From: an uncultured Muribaculaceae bacterium
GTDB taxonomy: Bacteria > Bacteroidota > Bacteroidia > Bacteroidales > Muribaculaceae
Assembly: GCA_934675575.1 (NCBI GenBank)
Contig: CAKUQQ010000007.1
Coordinates: forward strand, 1 to 64,000
Direction of reading: 5' to 3'
Length of the DNA stretch: 64,000 bases
The notes under the pieces were generated by a model. The model saw only the letters and a program-made list of their open reading frames with translations. It was not told the origin of the DNA and ran no database searches. Shown here in pieces: positions 34,009 to 42,778 of the stretch; the first letter of the stretch is position 1; each line of letters starts with the position of its first letter. The translations under genes were made by a program, and so were the position numbers.

Positions 34009-34458
34009 TTATTTGAATTTTTCTTCGTCGGCCTCGGTCCACAGTGGGTTGTCGTCATCGAAGTCGTCGTCGAAGTCGAAGAATGCCTCGTCGGTGAATT
34101 CCTTGATTTCGCGTCCGTCTTTCTTTGTGGGGCGTCCCAATCCTTTTTGCCGCTTGACAAAACCGCCAATCTTGACCATTTCGAGCAGTTCGTACTGGTC
34201 GTGTGAGGTGATGTTTTTGAGGTAGTTGGGAACGAGTTTTGCGCCAACGCGATTGGAAACAAGCCCCAAGACCTCGAATGTGAATGTGATGGGCGGCTTG
34301 CGCACCGAGATTTTGTCGCCCACCTTGATGGTGTGCGACGGCTTAACGTTCATGCCAGCAATGGTGACACGTCCGTTTTTGCACGCGTCGGTGGCTATGG
34401 AGCGTGTTTTGAATATGCGTGTGGCCCAGAGCCATTTGTCGATTCTAACGTCGTTCAT
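34009..34458 (-). CDS. S4-domain RNA-binding protein (HslR/Hsp15-like)
   Basis: A 149-residue protein with an N-terminal S4 RNA-binding domain: VRIDKWLWATRIFKTRSIA (residues 4-22), then GRVTIAGMNVKPSHTIKVGD. The C-terminal 50 residues are basic then strongly acidic (EAFFDFDDDFDDDNPLW). Hsp15 homologues bind stalled 50S subunits carrying nascent chains. Start at ATG 34458; the frame is open to 34476. It follows pth and the L25 gene on the same strand, a translation-related cluster. Confidence 0.85.
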   Translation of the reverse strand: MNDVRIDKWLWATRIFKTRSIATDACKNGRVTIAGMNVKPSHTIKVGDKISVRKPPITFTFEVLGLVSNRVGAKLVPNYLKNITSHDQYELLEMVKIGGFVKRQKGLGRPTKKDGREIKEFTDEAFFDFDDDFDDDNPLWTEADEEKFK

Positions 34459-34488
34459 TTGTGTTGAAAAAATCAAATAAGGTGTGCG

Positions 34489-35052
34489 TCACTTGTTGTT
34501 GAAGTTGGTCATTGCAAAACTGATGCCCGACAGGCAGAAAGCCTTGATGGCCTCAATGGCCACAGCCGCACGTTCGGGCAAAATGGCAAGCTCTTGGGCG
34601 GTAGGGTGGCCCAGCACATAGTCAACTTGCGCTCCACGTGGAAAGTCGTTGCCCACGCCGAAGCGGAGCCTAGGAAAGTTGGGTGTCTGGAGCAGTGCTG
34701 CTATGTTTTTGAGTCCGTTGTGTCCGCCGTCGGCTCCCTTTGCCTTCATGCGTATGGCACCGAAAGGCAGGGCAATGTCGTCAACAACGATGAGTATGTG
34801 GTCGATGTCGATGTTTTCTTTAGTCTTCCAGTAGCGCACAGCCTCGCCGCTGAGGTTCATGTAGGTGGAGGGCTTGAGCAGAATGAGCTGCTGGTTTTTG
34901 AGGCGCAGTTCGGCCACGTCGCCGTAACGCTGGGTGCTAAAGAAAACATTGGATGCCTTGGCAAAGGCATCCAATATTGTAAATCCTATGTTGTGGCGGG
35001 TTCCTTGGTACTCATCACCAATGTTGCCCAAGCCAACAATTAAATACTTCAT
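34489..35052 (-). CDS. pth: peptidyl-tRNA hydrolase
   Basis: A 187-residue enzyme that frees tRNA from dropped-off peptidyl-tRNA. It has the family pattern: [21 protein letters not shown] (residues 4-24, with catalytic His near 21), [15 protein letters not shown] near 59, [10 protein letters not shown] near 89 and GGHNGLKNI near 109. The length is normal. It sits 37 bases after the L25 gene and 30 bases before the S4-domain gene; one operon is likely. Confidence 0.97.
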   Translation of the reverse strand: MKYLIVGLGNIGDEYQGTRHNIGFTILDAFAKASNVFFSTQRYGDVAELRLKNQQLILLKPSTYMNLSGEAVRYWKTKENIDIDHILIVVDDIALPFGAIRMKAKGADGGHNGLKNIAALLQTPNFPRLRFGVGNDFPRGAQVDYVLGHPTAQELAILPERAAVAIEAIKAFCLSGISFAMTNFNNK

Positions 35053-35089
35053 TCAGTGTTTTTAATTCAAGACAGGATTGTGGTTGAGA

Positions 35090-35773
35090 TTACTCGGCAG
35101 CTTCGTCAGTAGTAGCAGCGGCGGCAGCAGCTGCAGCAGCGGCACGAGTGGCGCGAACACCTGCGATAACGAGGTCTTTGGCACTTGCCAGCTCATAGTT
35201 GTCGAACTGGAGGCTGCCAACCTTGACAGTTTGGCCGATGTTAACGTTGTCAACATTAACAACAACGCGCTCAGGAATGTTGTCGTACAAGCCTTTAACT
35301 TTCACTTTCTTGAGGTTGAGGTAGAGCTTACCACCGGCTTTAACACCGACAGCGTGACCAGTAACCTTAACAGGCACGTTCATGATGATAGGTTTGTCTT
35401 CAGTCACCTCGAGGAAGTCGATGTGAAGAATGCTATCGTCAACAGCGTGGAATTGAGTGTCTTTGAGGACAGCTTTGCGTGTTTGGCCGTTAACAGTGAG
35501 GTCAATCACGAAAACGTCGGGAGTGTAGATGAGTTTGCGAACATCGTTGAAGTTAACCACGATGTCGGTAGTGATAATTGCTTTGCCTTGGTTGCTGATT
35601 TTCACAACTTTCTCACCTGGAGCCAAAGTCCCTTCGTATTCACCTTTTTCGTTGAGTGTAACGAGCTTGCCACCGTTGATGACAGCTGGAATCTTGTTCT
35701 CTAAGCGCAATGCTTTTGTTGCCTTCTTGCCAAGGTCGATTCTTGGCTCGGCGTTTAATTGAAATGTCTTCAT
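35090..35773 (-). CDS. rplY: 50S ribosomal protein L25 (CTC form)
   Basis: A 227-residue protein with the N-terminal L25 5S-rRNA-binding domain (RIDLGKKATKALRLENKIPAVING) and the C-terminal TL5/CTC beta domain (residues about 95-205, IMNVPVKVTGHAVGVKAGGKL). The end is a run of about ten alanines followed by TTDEAAE, encoded by mixed GCN codons. It is first in a likely L25-pth-S4 operon with a good promoter upstream. Confidence 0.95.
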   Translation of the reverse strand: MKTFQLNAEPRIDLGKKATKALRLENKIPAVINGGKLVTLNEKGEYEGTLAPGEKVVKISNQGKAIITTDIVVNFNDVRKLIYTPDVFVIDLTVNGQTRKAVLKDTQFHAVDDSILHIDFLEVTEDKPIIMNVPVKVTGHAVGVKAGGKLYLNLKKVKVKGLYDNIPERVVVNVDNVNIGQTVKVGSLQFDNYELASAKDLVIAGVRATRAAAAAAAAAATTDEAAE

Positions 35774-35848
35774 TTTAAAAATAAAAAATGTGTTACTAAA
35801 AATTAAGTGCTCCTTAATTTCCCATCACACGGAAACTCAAAAGCGGTG

Positions 35849-35879
35849 CAAAGTTACGCAATTTTGCCGAGACTGCCAA
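35849..35879 (-). promoter_or_regulatory. promoter of the L25-pth-S4 operon
   Basis: On the minus strand, TTGG, an exact 19-base spacer, then TAACTTTG (rc of 35849-35856), about 75 bases before the L25 start codon. Confidence 0.6.
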
Positions 35880-35932
35880 GACCGCATACCACTAAAATGC
35901 AGAAAACACAACGAGTTAGGCGGCACGGTGAC

Positions 35933-38900
35933 TCAACGGCGGCAGAAATCAACGAAGTTGCAATATTTGCAAGGCAGATAGGGATTGCTTGAGGCTGCCA
36001 CCTGGCTGAACTGGCCGTCGGGGTCGCGCATGGCTGAGAGCAGGGTGTGAAGCTCGCTGCAGAAAGCAAAGTTGAGCTCATCGCCGCGAGTGACGGTGAC
36101 TTGCCCTTCTTTGTTTTGGTAAATGCCGAAGTCCTGCTGGCTGCCCATGGTGTAGAGCAACGGACGGATTTCGCTCACTTCGGGGTGCTCCTGCAGGTAG
36201 GCATTGGCGTAGAGGAACTGTTGCAAAATGGCGTGTGGGCGAACGGAGGATTTGGTGTTATCGAACAGGCTTGCCGCATTTGAGAATTGGGTGGGGTCGG
36301 AGCCTGTCTTATAGTCGATGAGACGCACAGGGCCAGTGCCGTTGACGCGGTCGATGCGGTCGGGCTTATAGTTGAAGTTGAATGTGACGGCATTGCTGTC
36401 GGCATCGGTCTTTGTGACACGGAGGCGCACATTGTGGGTTTGCTCGCACTCATAGACCTCAAAATAAGCCTTGCGGCAGAGGTTGAGCACATCGCCATCG
36501 TTGGGCATGGCACTGAACACGGAGATTTGCTTGTCGGCCAGCAGCTTTTTTGCGTCGATGTCGAAAGCGCTGCTGTCGAGCAGGAGCTTGACGTCGAATT
36601 CAAGGGCATTGCGCACATACTGCATGAGCGGCTCTATGATGATTTGAGCCTCGCCGGTGAGTGGAGCACGCTTGTCGCGGCTATGCACAAACTCGGTGTT
36701 GATGTTCTCCTCGATGACGCGCCTTAGCTGGCTGTGGCTGAAGTTGAGAATGTCGAGCAGGGTGACAATTTTGTGAGTGTCGCCGGTGGGAGAGTAGAGT
36801 GCCTGAAGCGTGTTGTGGACTATGGTGCCCTTGGTGCTTGCGTCCATGAAGTCGGACTCCGGATTGTCGTCGCTCAAGTGCTGAATGTGGTGGAAATAGA
36901 ATTTAAGCGGACAGTTGATATACTCATTGATGGAGCTTGCGCTGAGAGAATTTTTGGCAAACTCTCCGGCAGGAACTGAAGCATCGAAATAGCGAGCCAT
37001 GAGCTGCCCGTGGGCTATGCTGATGCTAATGTCATCGGCAGGCTTGATTTTGCTCGAAGCCTCTTGTAGCGTGAGGTGGCAACCATAGACCTTTTGCAGC
37101 TGCGTGATGAAGCGTGACCACTCTGCCGATGCGGCGTTGGTGGCGCTGGAGTTGAAAATCAGCTCAACGCGCGCGGCACGGCTTATCAGACGGTAGAAAT
37201 AGTAGGTGGGCATGGCCTCCTGGTCGTCGGAATTTGACATGAGGAAGCCGCGCCTCAGGTTCTCGCTGATGAATGAGGGCGATGAGAAATGCTTGCGCGG
37301 AAACACGCTGTCGTTCATCGACAGGACAATCACGTTTTGGAAGTCGAGGCAGCGAGTTTCGAGCACGCCCATGATTTGAAGCCCTTTGAGCGGCTCGCCC
37401 TCAAAAGGCACTGTGTGCTTGCCAGCCAATTTGTCGATGAGGTAGAACAAGGTGGTCAGCGACTGGGTGGAGAGGTTGTGGGTGGCCAACGACTGCTTCA
37501 GCTCGTTGAGCACATCGACGTAGGCATCGATGAACGCATCTTGCAAGCTCGGCGACTCATTGCCGCTTGACTCCAGGCGACTATCGGCTGCAACGTTGGC
37601 AGAGGCTTTGAGGCTCTGGGCAAACTCAATGAGCCGTGAAATGTGGGCGGTTATGCTGCCAGTGTCGGGAGTCACGGTTTCAAACAGCAGATGCAGTTCG
37701 GTGTCGAGGAGGGTGGACTGCTTCACCTTGTAGAGGTTGCCCTTTTTCAGCTCGTTGGTCAGCGTGATTGACAGTTTGGGAAACTTGGCCTTGATTATGG
37801 GGTGTGACAGCACGTTGAGAATGTCGTTGCGCAAGAAAGTCCAGGAGTCGGCAGTCTTGTCGTGATAGGCGTGCTTGTGCGCCACCGACACGGTGCGCAT
37901 GAGCGACACGATGCTGGAACTGCTCAAGGGGTAGCCAAGCGTGATGTTTGTGTCGGTGATGTCGGAGCCTATGGTGTTGACGAGCGGAATGAACAGGCTC
38001 TCGTCGGGCAGAACGATGGCGGTGTTGTTGAGAATACGCTCTTTTTCTGCTTCAGATTTGCCGACAATGAGCTGGTCAACAACATGCAAGGCATATTTCA
38101 CCTGCCCCACATTAGACGGCACTCCTGTGACCGTGATGGGCGGAAATGCCTTGATTTCGGGCTCTTGAAACAGTGCCGGCTGCGGGAACATCTTTTTGTA
38201 GAACGAGATGAACTTGGCGCCTTTGTTTTCTTTCTCGGAGAACGCTGGAGAATTGAAATCCCAAAGAAATTCTGCCAGATCTTTGTTCTTGAGACTTTTG
38301 AAGATGGCAATTTGTGCGGTTGACAAGATGTTGAAGCCCACAAACACGTAGTGCTTGTGGCGGAATTGGTCGGGGTGCATGTCGTTGACGCACGCCACGG
38401 CGTGGCGATACATCATGCCGGTGTAGGATAGGTTGCGCTCCGAAAGCCGCCTGGTGAACGAGGAGTAGAGATTGTAGAGCTGGTTCCACATTTTCACGAA
38501 GCGAGTCTTTACGTTGTCGTCGTCGGCACTGCCGTCGGACTTGAAAAGCCTGTCGTGTGATTGTGCCGACTGATAAATGCTCAATTTGAAAAATTCGCTT
38601 AGTTTTGCTTTTAGCTCGTCGTCGATGTAGTCGGTGGCTATCTCGCGATTGTCTTTCACATTGGTGAACAGCGCTTGCGCATCGACCATATACATGTCAA
38701 TCTCATTGAAATCGTTTAGCAGCATGTTGCCCCAATACACAAACTTGTCAAACTCTACCGATGGGTCAATCTCCTTGTAGCACGAAAAAAGTGTGAATAG
38801 GGCTTCGACCGATGAAATGGGATTTTCTTTGGTGATTGACGACAAAAAGTCGGCTATGGTGGTCACTTCGGGCAAGATGACTGTGCCCGACGACAGGTTT

Positions 38901-39049
38901 TTGAGGTTGTTGACAAAAAACTGGCCGCTGCGCCTGTTTGGAAAGACGAAGCAGTGGTCGATGAGGTCGGGGCGGTCTTTGTAGAAGTCGGCCGCAAGAG
39001 TTAAGAATGGTGTGGCGGCAGCCTGGCTGCCAGCTATGCTATGGGTCAT
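35933..39049 (-). CDS. AddB-like helicase-nuclease subunit (PD-(D/E)XK nuclease)
   Basis: A 1038-residue protein resembling AddB, the partner of the AddA helicase-nuclease in double-strand break repair. The N-terminal region has FVFPNRRSGQFFVNNL (residues 34-49), an inactivated helicase-like start. A PD-(D/E)XK RecB-family nuclease lies at the C-terminus (SLSASSINEYINCPLKFYF near 728, VRLIDYKTG near 918). Four cysteines can bind a 4Fe-4S cluster: one in YINCPL and three in PCKYCNFVDFC. The length is slightly below the usual AddB size of about 1150. No AddA partner is in the window. Confidence 0.85.
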   Translation of the reverse strand: MTHSIAGSQAAATPFLTLAADFYKDRPDLIDHCFVFPNRRSGQFFVNNLKNLSSGTVILPEVTTIADFLSSITKENPISSVEALFTLFSCYKEIDPSVEFDKFVYWGNMLLNDFNEIDMYMVDAQALFTNVKDNREIATDYIDDELKAKLSEFFKLSIYQSAQSHDRLFKSDGSADDDNVKTRFVKMWNQLYNLYSSFTRRLSERNLSYTGMMYRHAVACVNDMHPDQFRHKHYVFVGFNILSTAQIAIFKSLKNKDLAEFLWDFNSPAFSEKENKGAKFISFYKKMFPQPALFQEPEIKAFPPITVTGVPSNVGQVKYALHVVDQLIVGKSEAEKERILNNTAIVLPDESLFIPLVNTIGSDITDTNITLGYPLSSSSIVSLMRTVSVAHKHAYHDKTADSWTFLRNDILNVLSHPIIKAKFPKLSITLTNELKKGNLYKVKQSTLLDTELHLLFETVTPDTGSITAHISRLIEFAQSLKASANVAADSRLESSGNESPSLQDAFIDAYVDVLNELKQSLATHNLSTQSLTTLFYLIDKLAGKHTVPFEGEPLKGLQIMGVLETRCLDFQNVIVLSMNDSVFPRKHFSSPSFISENLRRGFLMSNSDDQEAMPTYYFYRLISRAARVELIFNSSATNAASAEWSRFITQLQKVYGCHLTLQEASSKIKPADDISISIAHGQLMARYFDASVPAGEFAKNSLSASSINEYINCPLKFYFHHIQHLSDDNPESDFMDASTKGTIVHNTLQALYSPTGDTHKIVTLLDILNFSHSQLRRVIEENINTEFVHSRDKRAPLTGEAQIIIEPLMQYVRNALEFDVKLLLDSSAFDIDAKKLLADKQISVFSAMPNDGDVLNLCRKAYFEVYECEQTHNVRLRVTKTDADSNAVTFNFNYKPDRIDRVNGTGPVRLIDYKTGSDPTQFSNAASLFDNTKSSVRPHAILQQFLYANAYLQEHPEVSEIRPLLYTMGSQQDFGIYQNKEGQVTVTRGDELNFAFCSELHTLLSAMRDPDGQFSQVAASSNPYLPCKYCNFVDFCRR

Positions 39050-39092
39050 GGCGTGAAAAAATAAAAAAGTGTCTTTATTGCGGAAAATTATA

Positions 39093-40211
39093 TTAGTGGC
39101 GGAGCTTCAGCGAGATTTTCAGGCTCATGTCAAACAGCACAATCTTGGCGTTGGCATTGCGCTTGATGTCGCTCTCGGCGCGCGTTAGCTCGGCAAAGAG
39201 TTGTTCCACGTTGTCGGCTGTGATAAAAGGTGCGAAACGAGTGCTGAACTTCTCTTCTTCGGGCGTAAGGAAATTTAGTCCTTGGGTGTGGAGATTGTAG
39301 ATGAAGTTCTCCCTTATCATGTGCACGGCATAGAGCAGGAAGCGGCGCGCTTTCTCGCGCTTGTAGTCGGCGATGTGCTCCGACCATGCCTTGAGGTTGC
39401 GAATGTCGCGTGCATAGGCGAGGCGCATGAGTTGCACAAAATCGTTGAAAAACGTCTTGTTCTCACTGTCAAGCCTCATGTTTTGCAATGCTGCCATGAT
39501 GTCGCCGTTGCACGGTGCGGCAATGGCGAGAGCCTCTTGCTGGCCCACGCCGTAGAGGCGGCTGATGTAGTCGGCTATCTGGGCGGTGGAGGGGCGTTTT
39601 AGCTCAATGCGCTGTGTGCGTGAAAATATGGTGGGGAGAATGCCCTTGACGTTGTTACTCACAAGAAGGAACAGGCTGTCGGACGACGGCTCCTCGATGA
39701 GCTTGAGCAGCTTGTTGGCACACTCCTCGTTCATTTTCTCCGGCAGCCAGATGATGAGCACCTTGTAGTCGGCAGAATAGGAGGCGAGGTTCATCTTGCG
39801 GATAATGCTCGCACTCTCGGCCGAATAAATCATGGGCTGGGCATTGTCGTTTTTGAGAAGCGAGAGCCACTGCTCATAGTTCTCGACAGGGCCGCTTTTA
39901 AGAAACTCGCGCCACTCGTCAAGAAAGGCGTCGCTGGTGTTGTTGCCGCCTTTCGACACCACTGGAAATGTGAAGAACGTGTCGGCGTGGTTGAATGTCT
40001 GGTGCTGTATGCAGGAGTCGCACTTGCCGCAGGAGTCGCCGCCGGTGCGGTGCTTGCAGTGAATGTATTGCGCCGTGGCCTGGGCAAGGGCAAGTTTTGG
40101 CACGCATGGCTCGCCAAACAGCAGCAGGGCATGCGGCATGCGTCCCGAATCGACCAGATTGCGGATTTGTGCTATTGCGGCCTCATTGCCAATAACGTCA
40201 CTGAATTTCAT
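39093..40211 (-). CDS. holB: DNA polymerase III delta-prime subunit
   Basis: A 372-residue clamp-loader subunit. The N-terminus FSDVIGNEAAIAQIRNLVDSGRMPHALLLFG is typical of delta-prime and tau ATPases. The P-loop position reads GEPCVPKLAL, so the GxxGxGK motif is broken, consistent with a non-hydrolysing delta-prime. Zinc-binding cysteines follow (CKHRTGGDSCGKCDSC, residues 52-67). A helix with EMKNEECANKL-like residues and the SNNVKGILPTIFSRTQRIEL segment (sensor/arginine finger region) are conserved. It is 43 bases from the AddB-like gene and 72 from lptB on the same strand. Confidence 0.9.
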   Translation of the reverse strand: MKFSDVIGNEAAIAQIRNLVDSGRMPHALLLFGEPCVPKLALAQATAQYIHCKHRTGGDSCGKCDSCIQHQTFNHADTFFTFPVVSKGGNNTSDAFLDEWREFLKSGPVENYEQWLSLLKNDNAQPMIYSAESASIIRKMNLASYSADYKVLIIWLPEKMNEECANKLLKLIEEPSSDSLFLLVSNNVKGILPTIFSRTQRIELKRPSTAQIADYISRLYGVGQQEALAIAAPCNGDIMAALQNMRLDSENKTFFNDFVQLMRLAYARDIRNLKAWSEHIADYKREKARRFLLYAVHMIRENFIYNLHTQGLNFLTPEEEKFSTRFAPFITADNVEQLFAELTRAESDIKRNANAKIVLFDMSLKISLKLRH

Positions 40212-40283
40212 TTTGCTGTGTTGTTTGTTAGAAAAAGCCTGTGGATAAGGCCGTGTGTGGAGCAGATGTGGAAAAGAGCAGCA

Positions 40284-41156
40284 TCAGTTGAACTTCTTGC
40301 GGCGGAACACAAAGTTCTGTCCAAGATATTTCTCTCGCACTATTGGGTTGACCGAAAGCTCCTCGCTCGTGCCTTGAAACAAAATCTTGCCCTCGAACAA
40401 GAGGTAGGCGCGGTCGGTGATGCTAAGAGTCTCTGGCGCGTTGTGGTCGGTGATGAGAATGCCGATGTTTTTGGATTTCAAGCTATAGACTATGCTTTGA
40501 ATGTCTTCTACGGCAATAGGGTCAACGCCGGCAAACGGCTCGTCGAGCATGATGAACCGGGGATTAATGGCAAGGCAGCGCGCAATCTCGGTGCGGCGGC
40601 GCTCACCACCTGACAGGCGGTCGCCGAGGTTTTTGCGCACCTTTTGCAAGTGAAACTCGGCTATTAGCTCTTCGAGGCGGTCGCGCTGATATTCCGGAGT
40701 AGTGTCGGTCATTTCGAGGATTGTGCGAATGTTGTTTTCCACCGAGAGTTTGCGAAACACCGATGCCTCTTGAGGCAGATAGCCTATGCCGAGCTTGGCG
40801 CGCTTATAAACCGGCAGTGTGGTGATGTCAACATCGTTGAGAAACACGCGCCCTTCATTGGGTGTGACAAGGCCGGTGGTCATGTAGAACGTGGTGGTCT
40901 TGCCAGCGCCATTAGGGCCAAGAAGACCAACGATTTCGCCCTGTCGCACATTTATTGACACGTGGTTTGCCACAGTGCGCTGGCGGTAGCGTTTCACCAG
41001 ATTGTCTGTGCGCAGTTCCAGTTCGCCATTGTCGCCAGCCACTTTGAGGCGATTGACGATGGATTTGGTGTTTTCGGCCCGGTGAAATGCTTGATGCAGC
41101 CGGTCTTCAATCACTTTGATTATGCTTGTTTTCTTTTTTTCCTGTTTGTTGTCCAT
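40284..41156 (-). CDS. lptB: LPS export ABC transporter ATP-binding protein LptB
   Basis: A 290-residue ATPase powering LPS extraction from the inner membrane. Walker A is GPNGAGKTT near residue 80, the signature is [15 protein letters not shown] near 183, Walker B is [13 protein letters not shown] near 205, and the H-loop is [10 protein letters not shown]. The LptB-type [13 protein letters not shown] is diagnostic. It has an N-terminal extension of about 45 residues (Lys-rich, [17 protein letters not shown]) beyond the normal LptB start. LptD is 20 kb away in the same window. Confidence 0.92.
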   Translation of the reverse strand: MDNKQEKKKTSIIKVIEDRLHQAFHRAENTKSIVNRLKVAGDNGELELRTDNLVKRYRQRTVANHVSINVRQGEIVGLLGPNGAGKTTTFYMTTGLVTPNEGRVFLNDVDITTLPVYKRAKLGIGYLPQEASVFRKLSVENNIRTILEMTDTTPEYQRDRLEELIAEFHLQKVRKNLGDRLSGGERRRTEIARCLAINPRFIMLDEPFAGVDPIAVEDIQSIVYSLKSKNIGILITDHNAPETLSITDRAYLLFEGKILFQGTSEELSVNPIVREKYLGQNFVFRRKKFN

Positions 41157-41201
41157 AGTGTGTTATGGGAGTGGAGTCGTTTTTTTGTTTGGCTTGCGGA
41201 G

Positions 41202-41825
41202 TCAGTCATCTTGTTTCAAGTGCAGCCTCGACTTGATGTAGTCGGTGAGGAGGTTTACAGCCACTTCGTTGTGTCCGCCCTCGGGTACAATGATGTTGGC
41301 AAAATGCTTGCAAGGCTCAATGTGCTGCAAGTGCATGGGTTTGAGCACGCGCTGGTAGCGGTCGATGACCATTTGCGGTGTGCGTCCGCGCTCTATGCAG
41401 TCGCGGTAGATTACGCGAATGAGGCGGTCGTCGGCATCGGCATCGACAAACACTTTGATGTCCATCATGTCGCGCAGACGCGGGTCGGTGAGCACCAAGA
41501 TGCCTTCAAGCAACACCACGTCGTGAGGCTCGGTGTGCACAGTCTCCTCTTGCCTTGTGCAGGTGAGCATTGAGTAAACCGGCATCTCAATGGGTTTGCC
41601 TTCTTTGAGCGCTTTTAGATGGGCGAGCAGGAGGTCCCAATCAAATGCAGCTGGCTCGTCGAAATTGATTTTCTGGCGGTCTTCAACTGGCACATGGCTT
41701 GAGTCCTTGTAATAGGAGTCTTGAGAAATTACGTTGACTTCGCCTTTGGGCAGACGTTCCATGATTTTGCGCACGACAGTAGTTTTGCCAGAGCCGGTTC
41801 CGCCGGCAATACCGATGATAAACAT
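41202..41825 (-). CDS. udk: uridine kinase
   Basis: A 207-residue enzyme phosphorylating uridine and cytidine for pyrimidine salvage. The P-loop is GIAGGTGSGKTT at residues 5-16. SQDSYYKD near 34, NFDEPAAFDWDLL near 54 and GRTPQMVIDRYQ near 147 are family motifs. ATG 41825 is the natural start; the frame is open to 42005 without conserved sequence. The promoter match TTTG-N19-TATCTTTG sits 68 bases upstream. Confidence 0.95.
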   Translation of the reverse strand: MFIIGIAGGTGSGKTTVVRKIMERLPKGEVNVISQDSYYKDSSHVPVEDRQKINFDEPAAFDWDLLLAHLKALKEGKPIEMPVYSMLTCTRQEETVHTEPHDVVLLEGILVLTDPRLRDMMDIKVFVDADADDRLIRVIYRDCIERGRTPQMVIDRYQRVLKPMHLQHIEPCKHFANIIVPEGGHNEVAVNLLTDYIKSRLHLKQDD

Positions 41826-41892
41826 AAGTGATAAGAAAAAACTATAATTAGTAATGTTTAGAGGCAATTGTAGATAGCTGTCAATCGCCACA

Positions 41893-41923
41893 CAAAGATA
41901 ATGCAAATAGGTTGCAATGCAAA
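41893..41923 (-). promoter_or_regulatory. promoter of udk
   Basis: On the minus strand TTTG, exactly 19 bases, TATCTTTG (rc of 41893-41900), embedded in ATTTGCATTATCTTTG. A full match to the Bacteroidota consensus. Confidence 0.8.
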
Positions 41924-41938
41924 ATAGGCGAGGCGCAT

Positions 41939-41971
41939 TTTGGTGCTGTAGCGCGATTTGCATTATCTTTA
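41939..41971 (+). promoter_or_regulatory. first of two candidate promoters of the hemerythrin gene
   Basis: TTTG at 41939-41942, a 21-base spacer and TATCTTTA at 41964-41971 within ATTTGCATTATCTTT. It is divergent from the udk promoter. Confidence 0.5.
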
Positions 41972-42010
41972 GACAAGATAAGCTGCATCTCAGCATAATA
42001 TTCAAGCAAG

Positions 42011-42044
42011 TTTGATATTCTGCGTTCGATTTGCATTATCTTTG
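42011..42044 (+). promoter_or_regulatory. second candidate promoter of the hemerythrin gene
   Basis: TTTG at 42011-42014, a 22-base spacer and TATCTTTG at 42037-42044, again inside ATTTGCATTATCTTTG. It lies 45 bases before the ATG and is the more likely main promoter. Confidence 0.55.
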
Positions 42045-42088
42045 CAACTGATGACGCTGATAACTAATGATAAAAATTTGATTGCGAA

Positions 42089-42778
42089 ATGATGGAATTT
42101 CTTTTTGACGGACGCAGCAAGATGTCGGATCTGCTAAGAAGCAACGCCGCCCTCATAAGGCTAATGCCTCGCTTTGGAATAGAGCTTGGGTTCGGCGACC
42201 GAACGGTGGCCGCGGTGTGCAAACTGCATGGAGTGGACACTAACTTCTTTTTGCTGATATGCAAGATATATGCGATAGACGGCTATGAGCCAACCGACGA
42301 CGAGGTGGTGACCGTGGGGCTTGAGCAACTGATAGACTATCTTGAGGCATCGCACAAATATTATGTGGAACAGCGGCTTCCGCACATAGAGCAGCACTTG
42401 AAGCTGATTTCTGACAAATTGCCTGAAAATGTGGCAATAGTGTTCAACAACTTTGTGGCAGGCTACCGCAAGGAGGTGTCGCGCCACTTTGAGAAGGAGG
42501 AAAGGAAGGTGTATCCCTACGTGGGCAAACTGCTGCGCGGCGAGCCTACGGGCAACTACTGCATATCCACATTTCTGCACCACCACAGCGATGTGGAGGA
42601 GAAGCTGGAGGACTTGACCCAGATATTGTTTAAGTATCTGCCTGGCAACACCAACAGCGACAACACGATTGACGTGCTGTATGACCTGCTGGAACTGGAG
42701 GACGACTTGCGCCGCCACACGCTGATAGAGGAAAAAGTGATGGCACCCCATGTGAGAAAATTGGAGGAGGAGCGATGA
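42089..42778 (+). CDS. hemerythrin-domain protein with RIC/ScdA-like N-terminus
   Basis: A 229-residue cytoplasmic helical protein. The first 60 residues (IRLMPRFGIELGFGDRTVAAV and KLHGVDTNFFLLICK) resemble the N-terminal domain of RIC/ScdA iron-sulfur repair proteins but lack the usual cysteine pair. From about residue 85 there is a hemerythrin-like bundle with candidate iron ligands: H in ASHKYY, H in LPHIEQH, HFEKEE near 135, the HHHSDVEE run near 166, and HTLIEEKVMAPH near 213. It may bind a di-iron centre and respond to O2, NO or oxidative stress. It overlaps the next gene, a LuxR-type regulator, by four bases. Confidence 0.75.
   Translation: MMEFLFDGRSKMSDLLRSNAALIRLMPRFGIELGFGDRTVAAVCKLHGVDTNFFLLICKIYAIDGYEPTDDEVVTVGLEQLIDYLEASHKYYVEQRLPHIEQHLKLISDKLPENVAIVFNNFVAGYRKEVSRHFEKEERKVYPYVGKLLRGEPTGNYCISTFLHHHSDVEEKLEDLTQILFKYLPGNTNSDNTIDVLYDLLELEDDLRRHTLIEEKVMAPHVRKLEEER

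Noticed and set aside
33764..34042. 92-residue minus-strand frame rich in Thr, His and Pro in the hairpin-cassette region
   Set aside because: Its Thr/His/Pro composition reflects the G/T-rich strand skew of the interval. It runs through the 34-base repeat module and has no domain features.
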